Assembly: GCA_019314005.1 (NCBI GenBank)
Contig: JAFDAE010000033.1
Location: 1-15,170 of the forward strand
Length of the DNA stretch: 15,170 nt
Direction: 5' to 3'
Origin: Deltaproteobacteria bacterium
GTDB taxonomy: Bacteria > Desulfobacterota > Desulfobacteria > C00003060 > C00003106
Positions 1 through 7,611 of this stretch are shown in pieces; position 1 is the stretch's first letter; every line of letters starts with the position of its first letter. Position numbers and translations under genes: made by a program. Under the pieces are notes generated by a model. That model was not told the origin of the DNA, made no database searches, and was given only the letters and a program-made list of their open reading frames with translations.

Positions 1-81
1 CACCGTGCTGACTACCTCTTCCTGACCGTGACGGAACGAGGGGAGATCAAAATATCTTTTAAGTTCGCTTAATAGTTCCAT
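1..81 (-). CDS. recQ: RecQ-family ATP-dependent DNA helicase, N-terminal fragment (runs off the left edge)
   Basis: Only the first 27 codons are inside the window. Read leftward from the ATG at 81-79 they give a peptide beginning MELLSELKRYFDLPSFRHGQ and continuing EEVVSTV. The pattern LKxYFxxxSFRxGQEEVV is the RecQ 'motif 0', which contacts the adenine of ATP at the very start of the helicase core in this family. A weak GAGG lies about 12 bases before the start. RecQ is a 3'-5' helicase acting in recombination and replication-fork repair. The gene is transcribed divergently from the carbonic anhydrase gene. The identification rests on one short motif at the expected distance from a start codon; the rest of the protein cannot be seen. 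Confidence 0.72.
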   Translation of the reverse strand, partial: MELLSELKRYFDLPSFRHGQEEVVSTV

Positions 82-147
82 AGGATTTGCTGCCTCATCA
101 GGGACTTCTTACTAAGTCATCTCAATTCGCAGGATAAAGCATTTCCA

Positions 148-166
148 GAATAGTTGTCAACTATTC
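148..166. promoter_or_regulatory. 19-base perfect palindrome in the divergent recQ/carbonic anhydrase gap
   Basis: Nine bases (GAATAGTTG) are mirrored exactly around a single central T by CAACTATTC. A run of seven T follows at 169-175 on the plus strand. No rightward gene ends upstream, so a terminator for the plus strand would have nothing to terminate. A protein-binding operator about 67 bases upstream of the recQ start is at least as likely. The seven-base stem with a five-base loop that RNA could form is AT-rich and weak. Confidence 0.35.
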
Positions 167-195
167 CCTTTTTTTCACAGAATTTAAACCGTGAG

Positions 196-342
196 TTGAG
201 CGATTTTTGAGGAAGAGATGTGCCAATATCTTGATGTAGCAAGGTTTGCGAAAACCGCAGGCATACCCGTGGATATGTCGAGGATTTTCGCAAACCCTTG
301 ATGCGCAAGAGATTGGTGCAGATCGAGTCAAAAATCGCTCAA
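196..342. repeat. 147-base imperfect foldback (long inverted repeat), MITE- or REP-like
   Basis: The ends are a perfect 15-base inverted repeat: TTGAGCGATTTTTGA at 196-210 and its complement at 328-342. Inside, CAAGGTTTGCGAAAA at 240-254 pairs with 285-300, with one bulged C. The segments between also match with mismatches (for example GTGCCAATATCTTGATG near 219-235 against the complement of 301-318), so nearly the whole block folds on itself around position 269. No convincing protein is encoded. This architecture fits a small non-autonomous mobile element or a dispersed intergenic repeat. No target-site duplication is obvious at the ends. It occupies much of the 405-base gap 82-486, which otherwise holds only a palindrome and promoter-like sequence. 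Confidence 0.7.
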
Positions 343-361
343 TTTAGGTAAGCATTTGTTC

Positions 362-389
362 TTGACACAATTTACACATTTATCATAAC
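362..389 (+). promoter_or_regulatory. Possible sigma-70-type promoter for the carbonic anhydrase gene
   Basis: A consensus -35 hexamer TTGACA at 362-367 is followed after 16 bases by CATAAC at 384-389, a 4-of-6 match to TATAAT. A better hexamer, TATCAT at 381-386, is too close (13 bases). It lies about 97 bases upstream of the start codon and just outside the foldback. Based on hexamer matching by eye only. Confidence 0.35.
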
Positions 390-473
390 GTGCTTGAACA
401 GGTTATTCTACCAGGGTCACTGTTAAAGTGCATTGAGGGCCTTTTTGCTAAACAGTTAACTAAACAGATTGAA

Positions 474-480
474 AAGGAGG
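474..480 (+). promoter_or_regulatory. Strong ribosome binding site deciding the carbonic anhydrase start
   Basis: AAGGAGG sits six bases before the ATG at 487. A TTG six codons earlier, at 469, is in the same frame but would place this Shine-Dalgarno sequence inside the coding region, so 487 is the chosen start. Confidence 0.85.
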
Positions 481-486
481 ACTATC

Positions 487-1281
487 ATGAATCGTATTAT
501 TAACCTCGTTGTAACCGCATGTTGTCTGCTTGCATTGGCTGTGTTGCCTGCTGCGGCTAGTAGCAAGAGTGCTGTAAAAAAGCCCAGTCCCGACGCAGCA
601 ATACAGATGCTCAAGGATGGTAACCAGCGGTTTGTTGCTGGAAAGTCAAAGCACCCTCATTCCTGTTCCAAGCGCCTCGCGCAGGCCGGCAGAGAGAACC
701 AGGGGGATCATGCCTACGCCACAGTTATTACGTGCTCTGACTCCCGTGTCCCTGTGGAGCTTCTCTTTGATGCCGGTATTATGGACATTTTTGTCATTAG
801 GGTTGCAGGCAATGTCTGTGATGTGGATGAGGCCGGATCAATAGAATATGGTTTGGCTCACGTGCATACTCCGGTTCTTGTCATCCTGGGTCATACCCAG
901 TGTGGCGCAGTGACTGCCGTTACACACGCTGTCCACGGGACAGGACATGCTCTTGAACGCAATATCCCGCCATTAGTTGATAACATAGAGCCGGCTGTGC
1001 GTCGTGCCATGGCTCAGCATCCTGCCGTACACGGCGATAAGATTATCCCCTACGCGATTGTAGAGAACATTTGGCAGGGGGTTGAAGACCTCTTCATGGT
1101 AAGCCCCGCCACCAGGAACCTTGTGAAGAGCGGAACCGCCAAGGTGGTTGGAGCCATGTATGATGTAGGTACAGGCAAGGTTGATTGGCTGCCTGAATCA
1201 AAGGTTCAAGAGATCCTTAAAAAGGTTGAAGCGAATCCTAAACGCGCGATGAATCCTATGGCCGGAGGCGGTCATCATTAA
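487..1281 (+). CDS. Beta-class carbonic anhydrase, exported (periplasmic)
   Basis: This 264-residue protein should interconvert CO2 and bicarbonate. Zinc-site residues of the beta class are visible: CSDSRVP with Cys83, Asp85 and Arg87, and GHTQCGAV with His136 and Cys139. The N-terminus (MNRIINLVV, a hydrophobic stretch to about residue 21, then AAASS) is a typical Sec signal peptide with likely cleavage near residue 24. The mature enzyme is therefore predicted outside the inner membrane, whereas many bacterial beta enzymes are cytoplasmic. The C-terminus ends in a Gly/His-rich tail (MAGGGHH). It appears monocistronic: a divergent gap lies upstream and a hairpin follows the stop. A periplasmic enzyme could help capture or equilibrate inorganic carbon, but no transporter lies nearby. 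The family call is secure; the location is inferred. Confidence 0.95.
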   Translation: MNRIINLVVTACCLLALAVLPAAASSKSAVKKPSPDAAIQMLKDGNQRFVAGKSKHPHSCSKRLAQAGRENQGDHAYATVITCSDSRVPVELLFDAGIMDIFVIRVAGNVCDVDEAGSIEYGLAHVHTPVLVILGHTQCGAVTAVTHAVHGTGHALERNIPPLVDNIEPAVRRAMAQHPAVHGDKIIPYAIVENIWQGVEDLFMVSPATRNLVKSGTAKVVGAMYDVGTGKVDWLPESKVQEILKKVEANPKRAMNPMAGGGHH

Positions 1282-1287
1282 AAAGTG

Positions 1288-1351
1288 AGAGCGAAGAGCT
1301 GAATGCTATTGGCCGATAGGAATAAACTCCAATCTTTCAGTTCTTCGCTCT
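1288..1351 (+). terminator. Long stem-loop after the carbonic anhydrase gene, probable terminator
   Basis: Sixteen bases at 1288-1303 (AGAGCGAAGAGCTGAA) pair with 1336-1351 at 15 of 16 positions, the exception being a G-U pair. An inner ATTGG/CCAAT stem (1308-1312 with 1329-1333) closes the loop further. The stem starts seven bases after the stop codon. No strong T-run follows, so it may be an mRNA 3'-end stabiliser or a dispersed repeat rather than a classical intrinsic terminator. The following bases to about 1382 are a CT-rich imperfect iteration of GCTCTAT. Confidence 0.55.
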
Positions 1352-1421
1352 ATCCTCTTTCCTATTTGCTCTATGCTCTGAGACCTTTGCCCAACTGCCA
1401 TTTTCCCCCTCCTTTTTAAAC

Positions 1422-1449
1422 TTGACTTGAGCCTGTCGTAGATTATATA
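1422..1449 (+). promoter_or_regulatory. Candidate promoter of the carA-carB-purF unit
   Basis: TTGACT at 1422-1427 (5 of 6 to the -35 consensus) and TATATA at 1444-1449, inside the AT-rich stretch TTATATAT, are 16 bases apart. A transcript would begin near 1456 and have a leader of about 195 bases, which contains the hairpins listed separately. No other sequence in the 371-base gap 1282-1652 matches better. Confidence 0.45.
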
Positions 1450-1494
1450 TCTGTTCTGTTAAAACAAACAAGTTGATAATTTCTTAAACGTGAC

Positions 1495-1547
1495 GCCACA
1501 ATTCCCCTACATATTGTGCCTATGTGGCTGTCCAAATTCTCGGACAG
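1495..1547 (+). promoter_or_regulatory. Structured mRNA leader upstream of carA with competing stems
   Basis: Three short stems can be drawn. GCCACA (1495-1500) pairs with TGTGGC (1524-1529). CACAAT (1497-1502) pairs with ATTGTG (1513-1518), which excludes the first. CTGTCC (1528-1533) pairs with GGACAG (1542-1547), which touches the first stem at its right arm. Mutually exclusive stems in a long leader before a pyrimidine gene suggest attenuation or a regulatory RNA element. No T-run terminator and no recognisable PyrR-box or leader peptide was identified, so function is speculative. Confidence 0.3.
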
Positions 1548-1620
1548 TCCTATTCATTCTGGCAAAATTGCAATCATAGTTTTCCAGGAAGTGTTGCAAA
1601 ACAAAGGGATGCTGGGGGCT

Positions 1621-1633
1621 AGGCAAAATGCCT
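1621..1633 (+). promoter_or_regulatory. Small hairpin just before the carA start codon
   Basis: AGGCA and TGCCT flank a three-base AAA loop, ending 19 bases before the ATG at 1653. The start codon has no good Shine-Dalgarno sequence; the nearest bases are CCGGCAAGTAAACATA. The hairpin could influence ribosome access, but this is inference from position. Confidence 0.3.
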
Positions 1634-1652
1634 CTGCCGGCAAGTAAACATA

Positions 1653-2630
1653 ATGAAAGCCATATTAGCATTAGAAGACGGGACCATTTTTGAGGGGCGG
1701 ATTTTTGCCGGAGAAGGCGAGGTCACCGGTGAAGTGGTCTTTAATACCAGCATGACCGGCTACCAGGAGATACTGACCGATCCTTCTTATAAAGGCCAAA
1801 TCGTTACCCTTACATATCCCCTGATCGGAAACTACGGCGTTACGGATGAGGATGCCGAGTCTGGTGCGATACAGGCCGAGGCCCTCATCGTACGGGAATA
1901 TCAGCGCATACCGAGCAACTGGAGGTCCCAGAAGACGTTGGCCGACTATTTGAACACGGCCGGGGTTATCGGGATTGAAGGGATCGATACCAGGGCCTTG
2001 ACACGGCGTATCCGCATGCACGGAGCGATGAAAGGGATTGTCTCGACTGTGGATCACAACGTAGAATCGTTGGTACAGCGGGCAAAGGACTCACCCGGCC
2101 TGATCGGCCGAGACCTGGTTAAAAAGGTTACGTGCGATAGTGCCTATAAATGGAAAGGACAACGGGAGAGACGATTCCATGTGGTGGCCCTTGACTGTGG
2201 GGCGAAACATAATATTTTGAGAAGCCTGGCGAGTAGGGGATGCGACCTAACAGTTGTACCTGCCCATTCCAGCGCGGACGAGGTCAAGAGCCTTAATCCT
2301 GACGGTATTTTTCTTTCAAATGGTCCCGGGGATCCCGCGGCGGTTCCCTATGTGGTGGATACAGTAAAGAGGCTGCTTGATTACCGGCCCATCTTTGGGA
2401 TCTGCCTGGGGCATCAGCTCCTGGGACAGGCCTTTGGAGGGAAAACCTTTAAGCTGAAATTCGGGCACCGTGGGGGCAATCAACCGGTCAAAAACCTTTT
2501 GACCGGCAGGATAGAGATTACCAGTCAAAACCATGGATTTTGTGTCGACATTGACTCAATCAAAGATCCCGAGGTGGAGATCACCCATATTAATCTGAAT
2601 GATCAGACCCTTGAAGGGATGCGAGCGTAA
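1653..2630 (+). CDS. carA: Carbamoyl-phosphate synthase small (glutaminase) subunit, C-terminally truncated
   Basis: CarA hydrolyses glutamine and passes ammonia to CarB. The N-terminal CarA domain is intact (residues 1 to about 150, with the typical [17 protein letters not shown] region and [15 protein letters not shown]). The class I glutamine amidotransferase domain begins near 175 and carries the nucleophile in GICLGHQ (Cys251) and SQNHGF near residues 292-297. The protein ends after DQTLEGMRA at 325 residues, whereas the family is usually about 360-385. The missing segment normally contains the HPEAxPGPxD stretch with the catalytic His and Glu, so glutaminase activity should be lost or severely reduced. 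The frame overlaps carB by 32 bases. A deletion of about 45-50 codons, or an assembly collapse, best explains this. The start at 1653 fits family alignment despite a poor ribosome site. Gene identity is certain; functionality is doubtful. Confidence 0.93.
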   Translation: MKAILALEDGTIFEGRIFAGEGEVTGEVVFNTSMTGYQEILTDPSYKGQIVTLTYPLIGNYGVTDEDAESGAIQAEALIVREYQRIPSNWRSQKTLADYLNTAGVIGIEGIDTRALTRRIRMHGAMKGIVSTVDHNVESLVQRAKDSPGLIGRDLVKKVTCDSAYKWKGQRERRFHVVALDCGAKHNILRSLASRGCDLTVVPAHSSADEVKSLNPDGIFLSNGPGDPAAVPYVVDTVKRLLDYRPIFGICLGHQLLGQAFGGKTFKLKFGHRGGNQPVKNLLTGRIEITSQNHGFCVDIDSIKDPEVEITHINLNDQTLEGMRA

Positions 2631-5600
2631 TGACATAAAAAAGATACTTATTATCGGCTCCGGCCCGATCATTATCGGGCAGGCCTGCGAGTTTGACTAT
2701 TCCGGGACCCAGGCATGCAAGGCCCTTAAGGAAGAGGGATACGAGGTGGTTTTGATCAATAGCAATCCCGCCACCATTATGACCGACCCGGAGACAGCCG
2801 ACCGCACATACATAGAACCGATCACGCCGGAGATGGTCTCTATGGTGATCGAAAAGGAAAGGCCTGATGTTCTTTTGCCGACTCTGGGCGGTCAGACAGG
2901 TCTCAACACCGCCATCAGGGTGGCCGAGATGGGGACCTTGGACAAATACGGCGTGGAGATGATAGGGGCATCTGTAGATGTAATTAAAAAGGCCGAGGAC
3001 CGTGACCTCTTCCGCGAGGCCATGCGAAACATCGGGCTCCGCATACCCAAAAGCGGTATTGCCCGGAGCATGGAGGAGGCGCGTGAGGTGGCCGGCCAGG
3101 TCAGTTATCCAATTATTGTGCGTCCCAGTTTTACCCTGGGTGGAACCGGAGGCGGCGTGGCTTATAACCGCGAAGACCTGGAAAAGTGGGTTGCGTGGGG
3201 ACTTGACGCCAGCCTGATAGGCGCGGTCATGCTTGAAGAGTCTATTATAGGATGGAAGGAGTTTGAGCTGGAGGTGATGCGGGACAGAAATGACAACGTG
3301 GTCATCATCTGCTCCATAGAAAACTTTGACGCCATGGGAGTCCATACCGGAGACAGCATCACTGTTGCCCCGGCCCAAACGCTGAGCGACAGAGAATATC
3401 AAAAGATGCGGGACGCGTCCATAGCCATCATGCGGGAGATCGGCGTGGAAACGGGCGGATCAAACGTCCAGTTCGCTGTTAATCCTAAAAATGGCGAGTT
3501 GGTAGTTATTGAAATGAATCCGCGGGTCTCACGAAGTTCGGCATTGGCTTCAAAGGCGACCGGATTCCCCATTGCAAAAATAGCGGCTAAACTGGCAGTA
3601 GGATATACTTTAGACGAAATTCCGAACGATATTACAAAAGAGACCTTTGCCTCCTTTGAGCCTACCCTTGATTATTGTGTGGTAAAGATTCCACGCTGGA
3701 CCTTTGAAAAGTTTCCGGAGACTGAAGACTATCTTACAACCGCCATGAAATCAGTTGGTGAGACCATGGCCATAGGCCGGACCTTTAAGGAGGCGCTGCA
3801 AAAGGGGTTGCGTTCGCTTGAGATCGGGCGTTTCGGTTTAGGAGGAGATGGAAAAGATCGATTGGAACAAAACGGCGTAATCCCTACGTTGGATGAGATC
3901 AGACAAAAATTGTCCACTCCCAATTCCGAGCGAATATTTTATATTCGCCATGCCTTGCAGAAAGGGATGGAGATTGAGACAATATATGACCTTACAGGCA
4001 TTGATCCCTGGTTTCTGCATCAGCTCAAAGAAATTACAGAGTTTGAGGCAGAAATTGCTGGGGCTCACTTTCCACCCGCCCTCGATCTCCTGCAGAGGAG
4101 CAAGGAATTAGGCTTTTCAGATGTACAGTTGGCCCATCTTCTTAAACGTAAAGACGACGATATTCGTCGGCTTCGGAAAGAACAGGGACTAAAATGCGTC
4201 TACAAGCTTGTTGATACCTGTGCCGCCGAGTTTGAGGCATATACTCCGTATTATTACTCTACATACGAAAAAGAGAATGAGGCTCGGGTTACGAAGAGCA
4301 AAAAGGTGATGATCTTAGGCGGGGGGCCGAACCGGATCGGACAGGGGATCGAGTTTGACTACTGTTGTGTTCATGCCTCCTTTGCGTTAAGGGAAGAGGG
4401 TTATGAGAGTCTTATGGTCAACAGTAACCCGGAGACGGTCAGCACAGACTATGATACTTCGGACAAGCTCTATTTCGAGCCCCTTACAAAAGAGGATGTA
4501 TTAAATATTATTGATCAGGAAAAGCCCGAGGGCGTGATTGTACAGTTCGGAGGCCAGACCCCATTAAATCTTGCCAACCCTCTTGCCGAGGCAGGGGTTC
4601 GCATCCTTGGTACTTCACCTGACAGCATTGACCTGGCCGAAGATCGAGAACGTTTCAAGGCGATCCTCGACAAGCTCGGATTGGTTCAGCCGGATAACGG
4701 AACAGCCATGAGTGTGGACGAGGCATTGAGGGTGGCCGAACTTGTCGGATATCCGGTGGTGGTCCGACCGTCGTATGTGCTTGGCGGGAGGGCGATGAAG
4801 ATCGTTTATGACCAAAATGCGCTTGAAGGTTTTACAAAGGAGGCGATCCTTGTTTCCCCGGGCCACCCGGTGTTGATAGACAAGTTCCTGGAAGATGCGA
4901 TCGAGATGGATGTGGACGCGATCTCGGACGGGAGAGAGACGATCATTTGCGGGGTCATGGAGCACATTGAAGAGGCTGGGATTCATTCAGGAGACAGCGC
5001 CTGCGTACTCCCTCCTCACACCCTTGACAGGGATGTTTTAAAACAGATTAAGGACAGCACCCGGGCCCTGGCAAAGGAGCTGAACGTTGTCGGTTTGATG
5101 AATATTCAATATGCCGTGAAGGATAGTGAGGTCTTTGTGTTAGAGGTGAACCCCCGGGCGTCACGGACAATACCTTTTGTGAGCAAGGCCACTGGCGTTC
5201 CTTTTGCCAAGATGGCCACAAAGGTCATGCTGGGACGGACGTTGCAAGAACTTGGATTGACACAAGAGATAGTCCCTGATCATGTGTCGGTGAAAGAGTC
5301 TGTGTTTCCCTTTGACCGTTTTCCCGGAGTGGATACGTTGTTAGGACCGGAGATGAAGTCAACCGGAGAGGTGATGGGTATTGATACCTCCTTTGGCGCG
5401 GCCTTTGCCAAGTCCCAATTGGCGGCGGGACAGAATCTGCCGGTTCATGGGACGGTGTTCCTCAGCGTAAGGGACCGGGATAAAGAACAGATTTGTCTTG
5501 TAGCGCAACAATTTATCAAGATGGGTTTTAATATAGTGGCTACGGCAGGGACATCCCGATTTTTGCGGGAGAGGAATATTTCGAACCAGCCTGTAAAAAA

Positions 5601-5853
5601 GGTGTCTGAAGGGCGCCCCCATATAGTGGACCATATCAAGAACGGCGAGGTTCAATTGGTAATCAATACTGCTCTTGGAAGCGGACCGGCGCGGGACGGC
5701 TATAATATCCGACGCGCTGTGCTGGAATATCATGTCCCGTATGTCACTACCGTGGCCGGTGCCTGGGCTATGGCCTCGGGTGTGGGGGCAATGCTTGGCG
5801 AAAAACTTTCTATCAAGTCGATTCAAGAGTATCATGGGGGACAAGGTGATTAA
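2599..5853 (+). CDS. carB: Carbamoyl-phosphate synthase large subunit
   Basis: CarB makes carbamoyl phosphate from bicarbonate, ammonia and two ATP for pyrimidine and arginine synthesis. All domains are present in 1084 residues. The carboxyphosphate half starts at [19 protein letters not shown], with ATP-grasp elements GGTGGG and [18 protein letters not shown]. An oligomerisation region lies at about 410-560. The carbamoyl-phosphate half starts at [20 protein letters not shown] and includes [11 protein letters not shown] and EVNPRASRT. The C-terminal MGS-like allosteric domain covers about 945-1084 ([13 protein letters not shown]). Family-like sequence starts at codon 10 (RNDIKK, from 2626). 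The preceding nine codons are carA sequence read in another frame, so the native start (usually M-P-x-R) has been lost. The ATG at 2599 is the only upstream ATG in frame and has no clear ribosome site. Four bases separate its stop from purF. Confidence 0.97.
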   Translation: MIRPLKGCERNDIKKILIIGSGPIIIGQACEFDYSGTQACKALKEEGYEVVLINSNPATIMTDPETADRTYIEPITPEMVSMVIEKERPDVLLPTLGGQTGLNTAIRVAEMGTLDKYGVEMIGASVDVIKKAEDRDLFREAMRNIGLRIPKSGIARSMEEAREVAGQVSYPIIVRPSFTLGGTGGGVAYNREDLEKWVAWGLDASLIGAVMLEESIIGWKEFELEVMRDRNDNVVIICSIENFDAMGVHTGDSITVAPAQTLSDREYQKMRDASIAIMREIGVETGGSNVQFAVNPKNGELVVIEMNPRVSRSSALASKATGFPIAKIAAKLAVGYTLDEIPNDITKETFASFEPTLDYCVVKIPRWTFEKFPETEDYLTTAMKSVGETMAIGRTFKEALQKGLRSLEIGRFGLGGDGKDRLEQNGVIPTLDEIRQKLSTPNSERIFYIRHALQKGMEIETIYDLTGIDPWFLHQLKEITEFEAEIAGAHFPPALDLLQRSKELGFSDVQLAHLLKRKDDDIRRLRKEQGLKCVYKLVDTCAAEFEAYTPYYYSTYEKENEARVTKSKKVMILGGGPNRIGQGIEFDYCCVHASFALREEGYESLMVNSNPETVSTDYDTSDKLYFEPLTKEDVLNIIDQEKPEGVIVQFGGQTPLNLANPLAEAGVRILGTSPDSIDLAEDRERFKAILDKLGLVQPDNGTAMSVDEALRVAELVGYPVVVRPSYVLGGRAMKIVYDQNALEGFTKEAILVSPGHPVLIDKFLEDAIEMDVDAISDGRETIICGVMEHIEEAGIHSGDSACVLPPHTLDRDVLKQIKDSTRALAKELNVVGLMNIQYAVKDSEVFVLEVNPRASRTIPFVSKATGVPFAKMATKVMLGRTLQELGLTQEIVPDHVSVKESVFPFDRFPGVDTLLGPEMKSTGEVMGIDTSFGAAFAKSQLAAGQNLPVHGTVFLSVRDRDKEQICLVAQQFIKMGFNIVATAGTSRFLRERNISNQPVKKVSEGRPHIVDHIKNGEVQLVINTALGSGPARDGYNIRRAVLEYHVPYVTTVAGAWAMASGVGAMLGEKLSIKSIQEYHGGQGD

Positions 5854-5857
5854 CAAG

Positions 5858-7273
5858 ATGGCAACTACATTGGATCGTCCCAGAGAGGCGTGCGGCATCT
5901 TCGGGATTTATGGGAACCCGGAAGCGGTCAAAATGACCTATTTTGGTCTGTACGCCTTGCAACACAGGGGACAGGAGAGCGCGGGGATAGCCGTGGTTGG
6001 AGAAGAAGGAATCAGAGTCCATAAGGGGATGGGGCTGGTGTCCGAGGTCTTTGACAAAGGCAGGCTCAAAAAATTGCAAGGGAACACAACCATAGGACAC
6101 GTGCGATATTCTACTACAGGGGATTCCACTCTTACCAATGCCCAGCCTTTTGTTATCAACCATCGGGGGAAATCGTATGCTGTAGCGCATAACGGGAATC
6201 TTGTTAACGCCTATGAACTTCGCAACGAGTTAGAAAAAAAAGGGGCGATATTTCAGTCCACCATGGACAGCGAAATCTTGTTGCATCTTTTGATGCGGAA
6301 CCTCGATGACGGCCTGGAAGAGGGGATCAAGAAGTCTGTCGCAAAACTAAGGGGCGCCTTTTCAATTGTTATCCTGACGGAAGACTCGATTATCGGAATA
6401 AAAGATCCCAATGGCTTCAGACCATTATGCATAGGAAGGTTGAACGGCAGTTATGTATTGGCTTCAGAAAGCTGCGCGCTTGATCTGGTGGAGGCCGAGT
6501 ATGTCCGGGCGGTTGATCCGGGCGAAATTGTTATTATCAACAAAGACGGATTAAAGAGTATCAAGAACCCGAATAAGGCACAAACCTCACTTTGTATATT
6601 TGAATTTATCTATTTCGCCCGGCCTGACAGCAATATATACGGTTTAAACGTCTATGAAATGCGCAAGGCACAAGGAAAACGCCTGGCTGACGAGTTTGCC
6701 GTGGAGGCCGATTTAGTTATGCCGTTCCCGGATTCCGGGAACTACTCAGCTATAGGATTTGCCGGGCGGTCCGGGATCCCTTTTGAGATGGGGATGATCA
6801 GAAACCACTATGTGGGGAGGACCTTTATTCAGCCGACCCAGACCATGCGGGAATTCGGGGTTCGCGTAAAACTTAACCCGGTGAAAAGCCTTCTCAAGGG
6901 AAAGCGCATTATCATTATTGAAGACTCGATCATTCGTGGAACCACGGCAAGGAACAGGGTACGCGCTCTCCGGGAGATAGGCGTAAAAGAGGTACATATG
7001 CGCGTAAGCTGTCCACCGCACCGATTTCCATGTCATTACGGGATAGATTTTTCTTCAAGGGGGGAGCTGGTCGCCGCCAGCAAGTCAGTGGAGGAGATCA
7101 GAGATTTTCTGGGCCTGGATACCCTTCATTACCTCAGCCTGGACGGTCTTTTAAAGGCAACAGGGACTGAAAACCCGGAAGAGCATTTTTGCAAGGCCTG
7201 CTTTGACGGGAAATATCCGGTCGCGTTTGATGAGAGTGTATGCAGTAAGACATGTTTTGAGAGAAGCTCATAA
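5858..7273 (+). CDS. purF: Amidophosphoribosyltransferase (glutamine PRPP amidotransferase)
   Basis: PurF carries out the committed step of purine synthesis, turning PRPP and glutamine into phosphoribosylamine. From ATG 5858 the protein has 471 residues, with an 11-residue propeptide (MATTLDRPREA) before Cys12, the N-terminal nucleophile exposed by self-processing. The Ntn glutaminase domain follows (YALQHRGQESAGI; STTGDS; AHNGNL), then the phosphoribosyltransferase domain with the PRPP loop IIIIEDSIIRGTT at about 352-364. Cys246, Cys392, Cys445 and Cys448 match the spacing of the four [4Fe-4S] ligands in the Bacillus subtilis-type enzyme. The start at 5858 puts AAGGTG (5843-5848) nine bases upstream. 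The ATG at 5834 overlaps carB and is less likely. The short gap to carB suggests co-transcription, linking pyrimidine and purine supply. Confidence 0.97.
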   Translation: MATTLDRPREACGIFGIYGNPEAVKMTYFGLYALQHRGQESAGIAVVGEEGIRVHKGMGLVSEVFDKGRLKKLQGNTTIGHVRYSTTGDSTLTNAQPFVINHRGKSYAVAHNGNLVNAYELRNELEKKGAIFQSTMDSEILLHLLMRNLDDGLEEGIKKSVAKLRGAFSIVILTEDSIIGIKDPNGFRPLCIGRLNGSYVLASESCALDLVEAEYVRAVDPGEIVIINKDGLKSIKNPNKAQTSLCIFEFIYFARPDSNIYGLNVYEMRKAQGKRLADEFAVEADLVMPFPDSGNYSAIGFAGRSGIPFEMGMIRNHYVGRTFIQPTQTMREFGVRVKLNPVKSLLKGKRIIIIEDSIIRGTTARNRVRALREIGVKEVHMRVSCPPHRFPCHYGIDFSSRGELVAASKSVEEIRDFLGLDTLHYLSLDGLLKATGTENPEEHFCKACFDGKYPVAFDESVCSKTCFERSS

Positions 7274-7380
7274 ACATAAAACGCTTTCCCCAAACCGGCC
7301 ATTTTATTTGCTATGAAACCGGATTTCTTGCGAAGCTATTGACATTCTTGTAAGTAATTGTTTCAAACTAAGCAACGCTA

Positions 7381-7394
7381 TGATATAATATCAT
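7381..7394 (+). promoter_or_regulatory. Extended -10 element coincident with a palindrome, in the purF/kinase gap
   Basis: TGATATAAT at 7381-7389 is a perfect extended -10 (TGn plus TATAAT). The palindrome ATGATAT-A-ATATCAT (7380-7394) is centred on it. A TTGACA at 7339-7344 is too far upstream to pair with it. A transcript would have a leader of about 215 bases before the kinase gene. The overlap of -10 and palindrome would suit repressor control, but AT-rich palindromes also arise by chance. Apart from the two promoter candidates I see nothing in the 338-base gap 7274-7611: no terminator after purF and no small gene. Confidence 0.35.
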
Positions 7395-7538
7395 TTGTTG
7401 TTCATCTCTTTTGGGGTCATTGCCCCTATTCCCATACAGCTTTCAACCTTGCTATTTACAAAGTTTAGCGCTCATAATGGCAGTTATGCAAAGGTCTCGG
7501 TCTATCTTGCCTAACAAGGTGACGAGTGTGCTCAACGG

Positions 7539-7566
7539 TTGACATTTAGATATCTGAGGTTAGATT
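7539..7566 (+). promoter_or_regulatory. Candidate promoter directly upstream of the histidine kinase gene
   Basis: A consensus TTGACA (7539-7544) is followed by 16 bases and TAGATT (7561-7566), 4 of 6 to the -10 consensus. It lies about 45 bases before the start codon, a normal leader length. It suggests the kinase is transcribed independently of purF. Confidence 0.4.
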
Positions 7567-7611
7567 TAATATTAGTAAATCATCTTTCATCCGATAAATG
7601 GGTGGCAGGAA

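Noticed and set aside
117..308. Leftward 63-codon open frame in the divergent gap
   Set aside because: It crosses the foldback repeat, has no family resemblance and no convincing ribosome site; the repeat structure explains the sequence better.
1342..1382. CT-rich GCTCTAT iterations as a possible CRISPR or tandem array
   Set aside because: Units are short, irregular and without spacers; this is low-complexity sequence next to a hairpin.
2599..2640. Programmed frameshift producing a CarA-CarB fusion protein, as in eukaryotic CAD
   Set aside because: No slippery sequence or following pseudoknot is evident, and a fusion here would still lack the glutaminase His/Glu segment; a deletion explains the junction more simply.
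2590..3402. Long leftward open frame opposite carB (270 codons)
   Set aside because: It lies wholly opposite conserved carB coding sequence and has no recognisable domain, so it is a shadow of carB codon usage.
5675..5857. Extended N-terminus for PurF from an ATG at 5675
   Set aside because: It would overlap the CarB MGS domain by 179 bases and add 61 unmatched residues; starting at 5858 leaves the 11-residue propeptide expected before the catalytic Cys.
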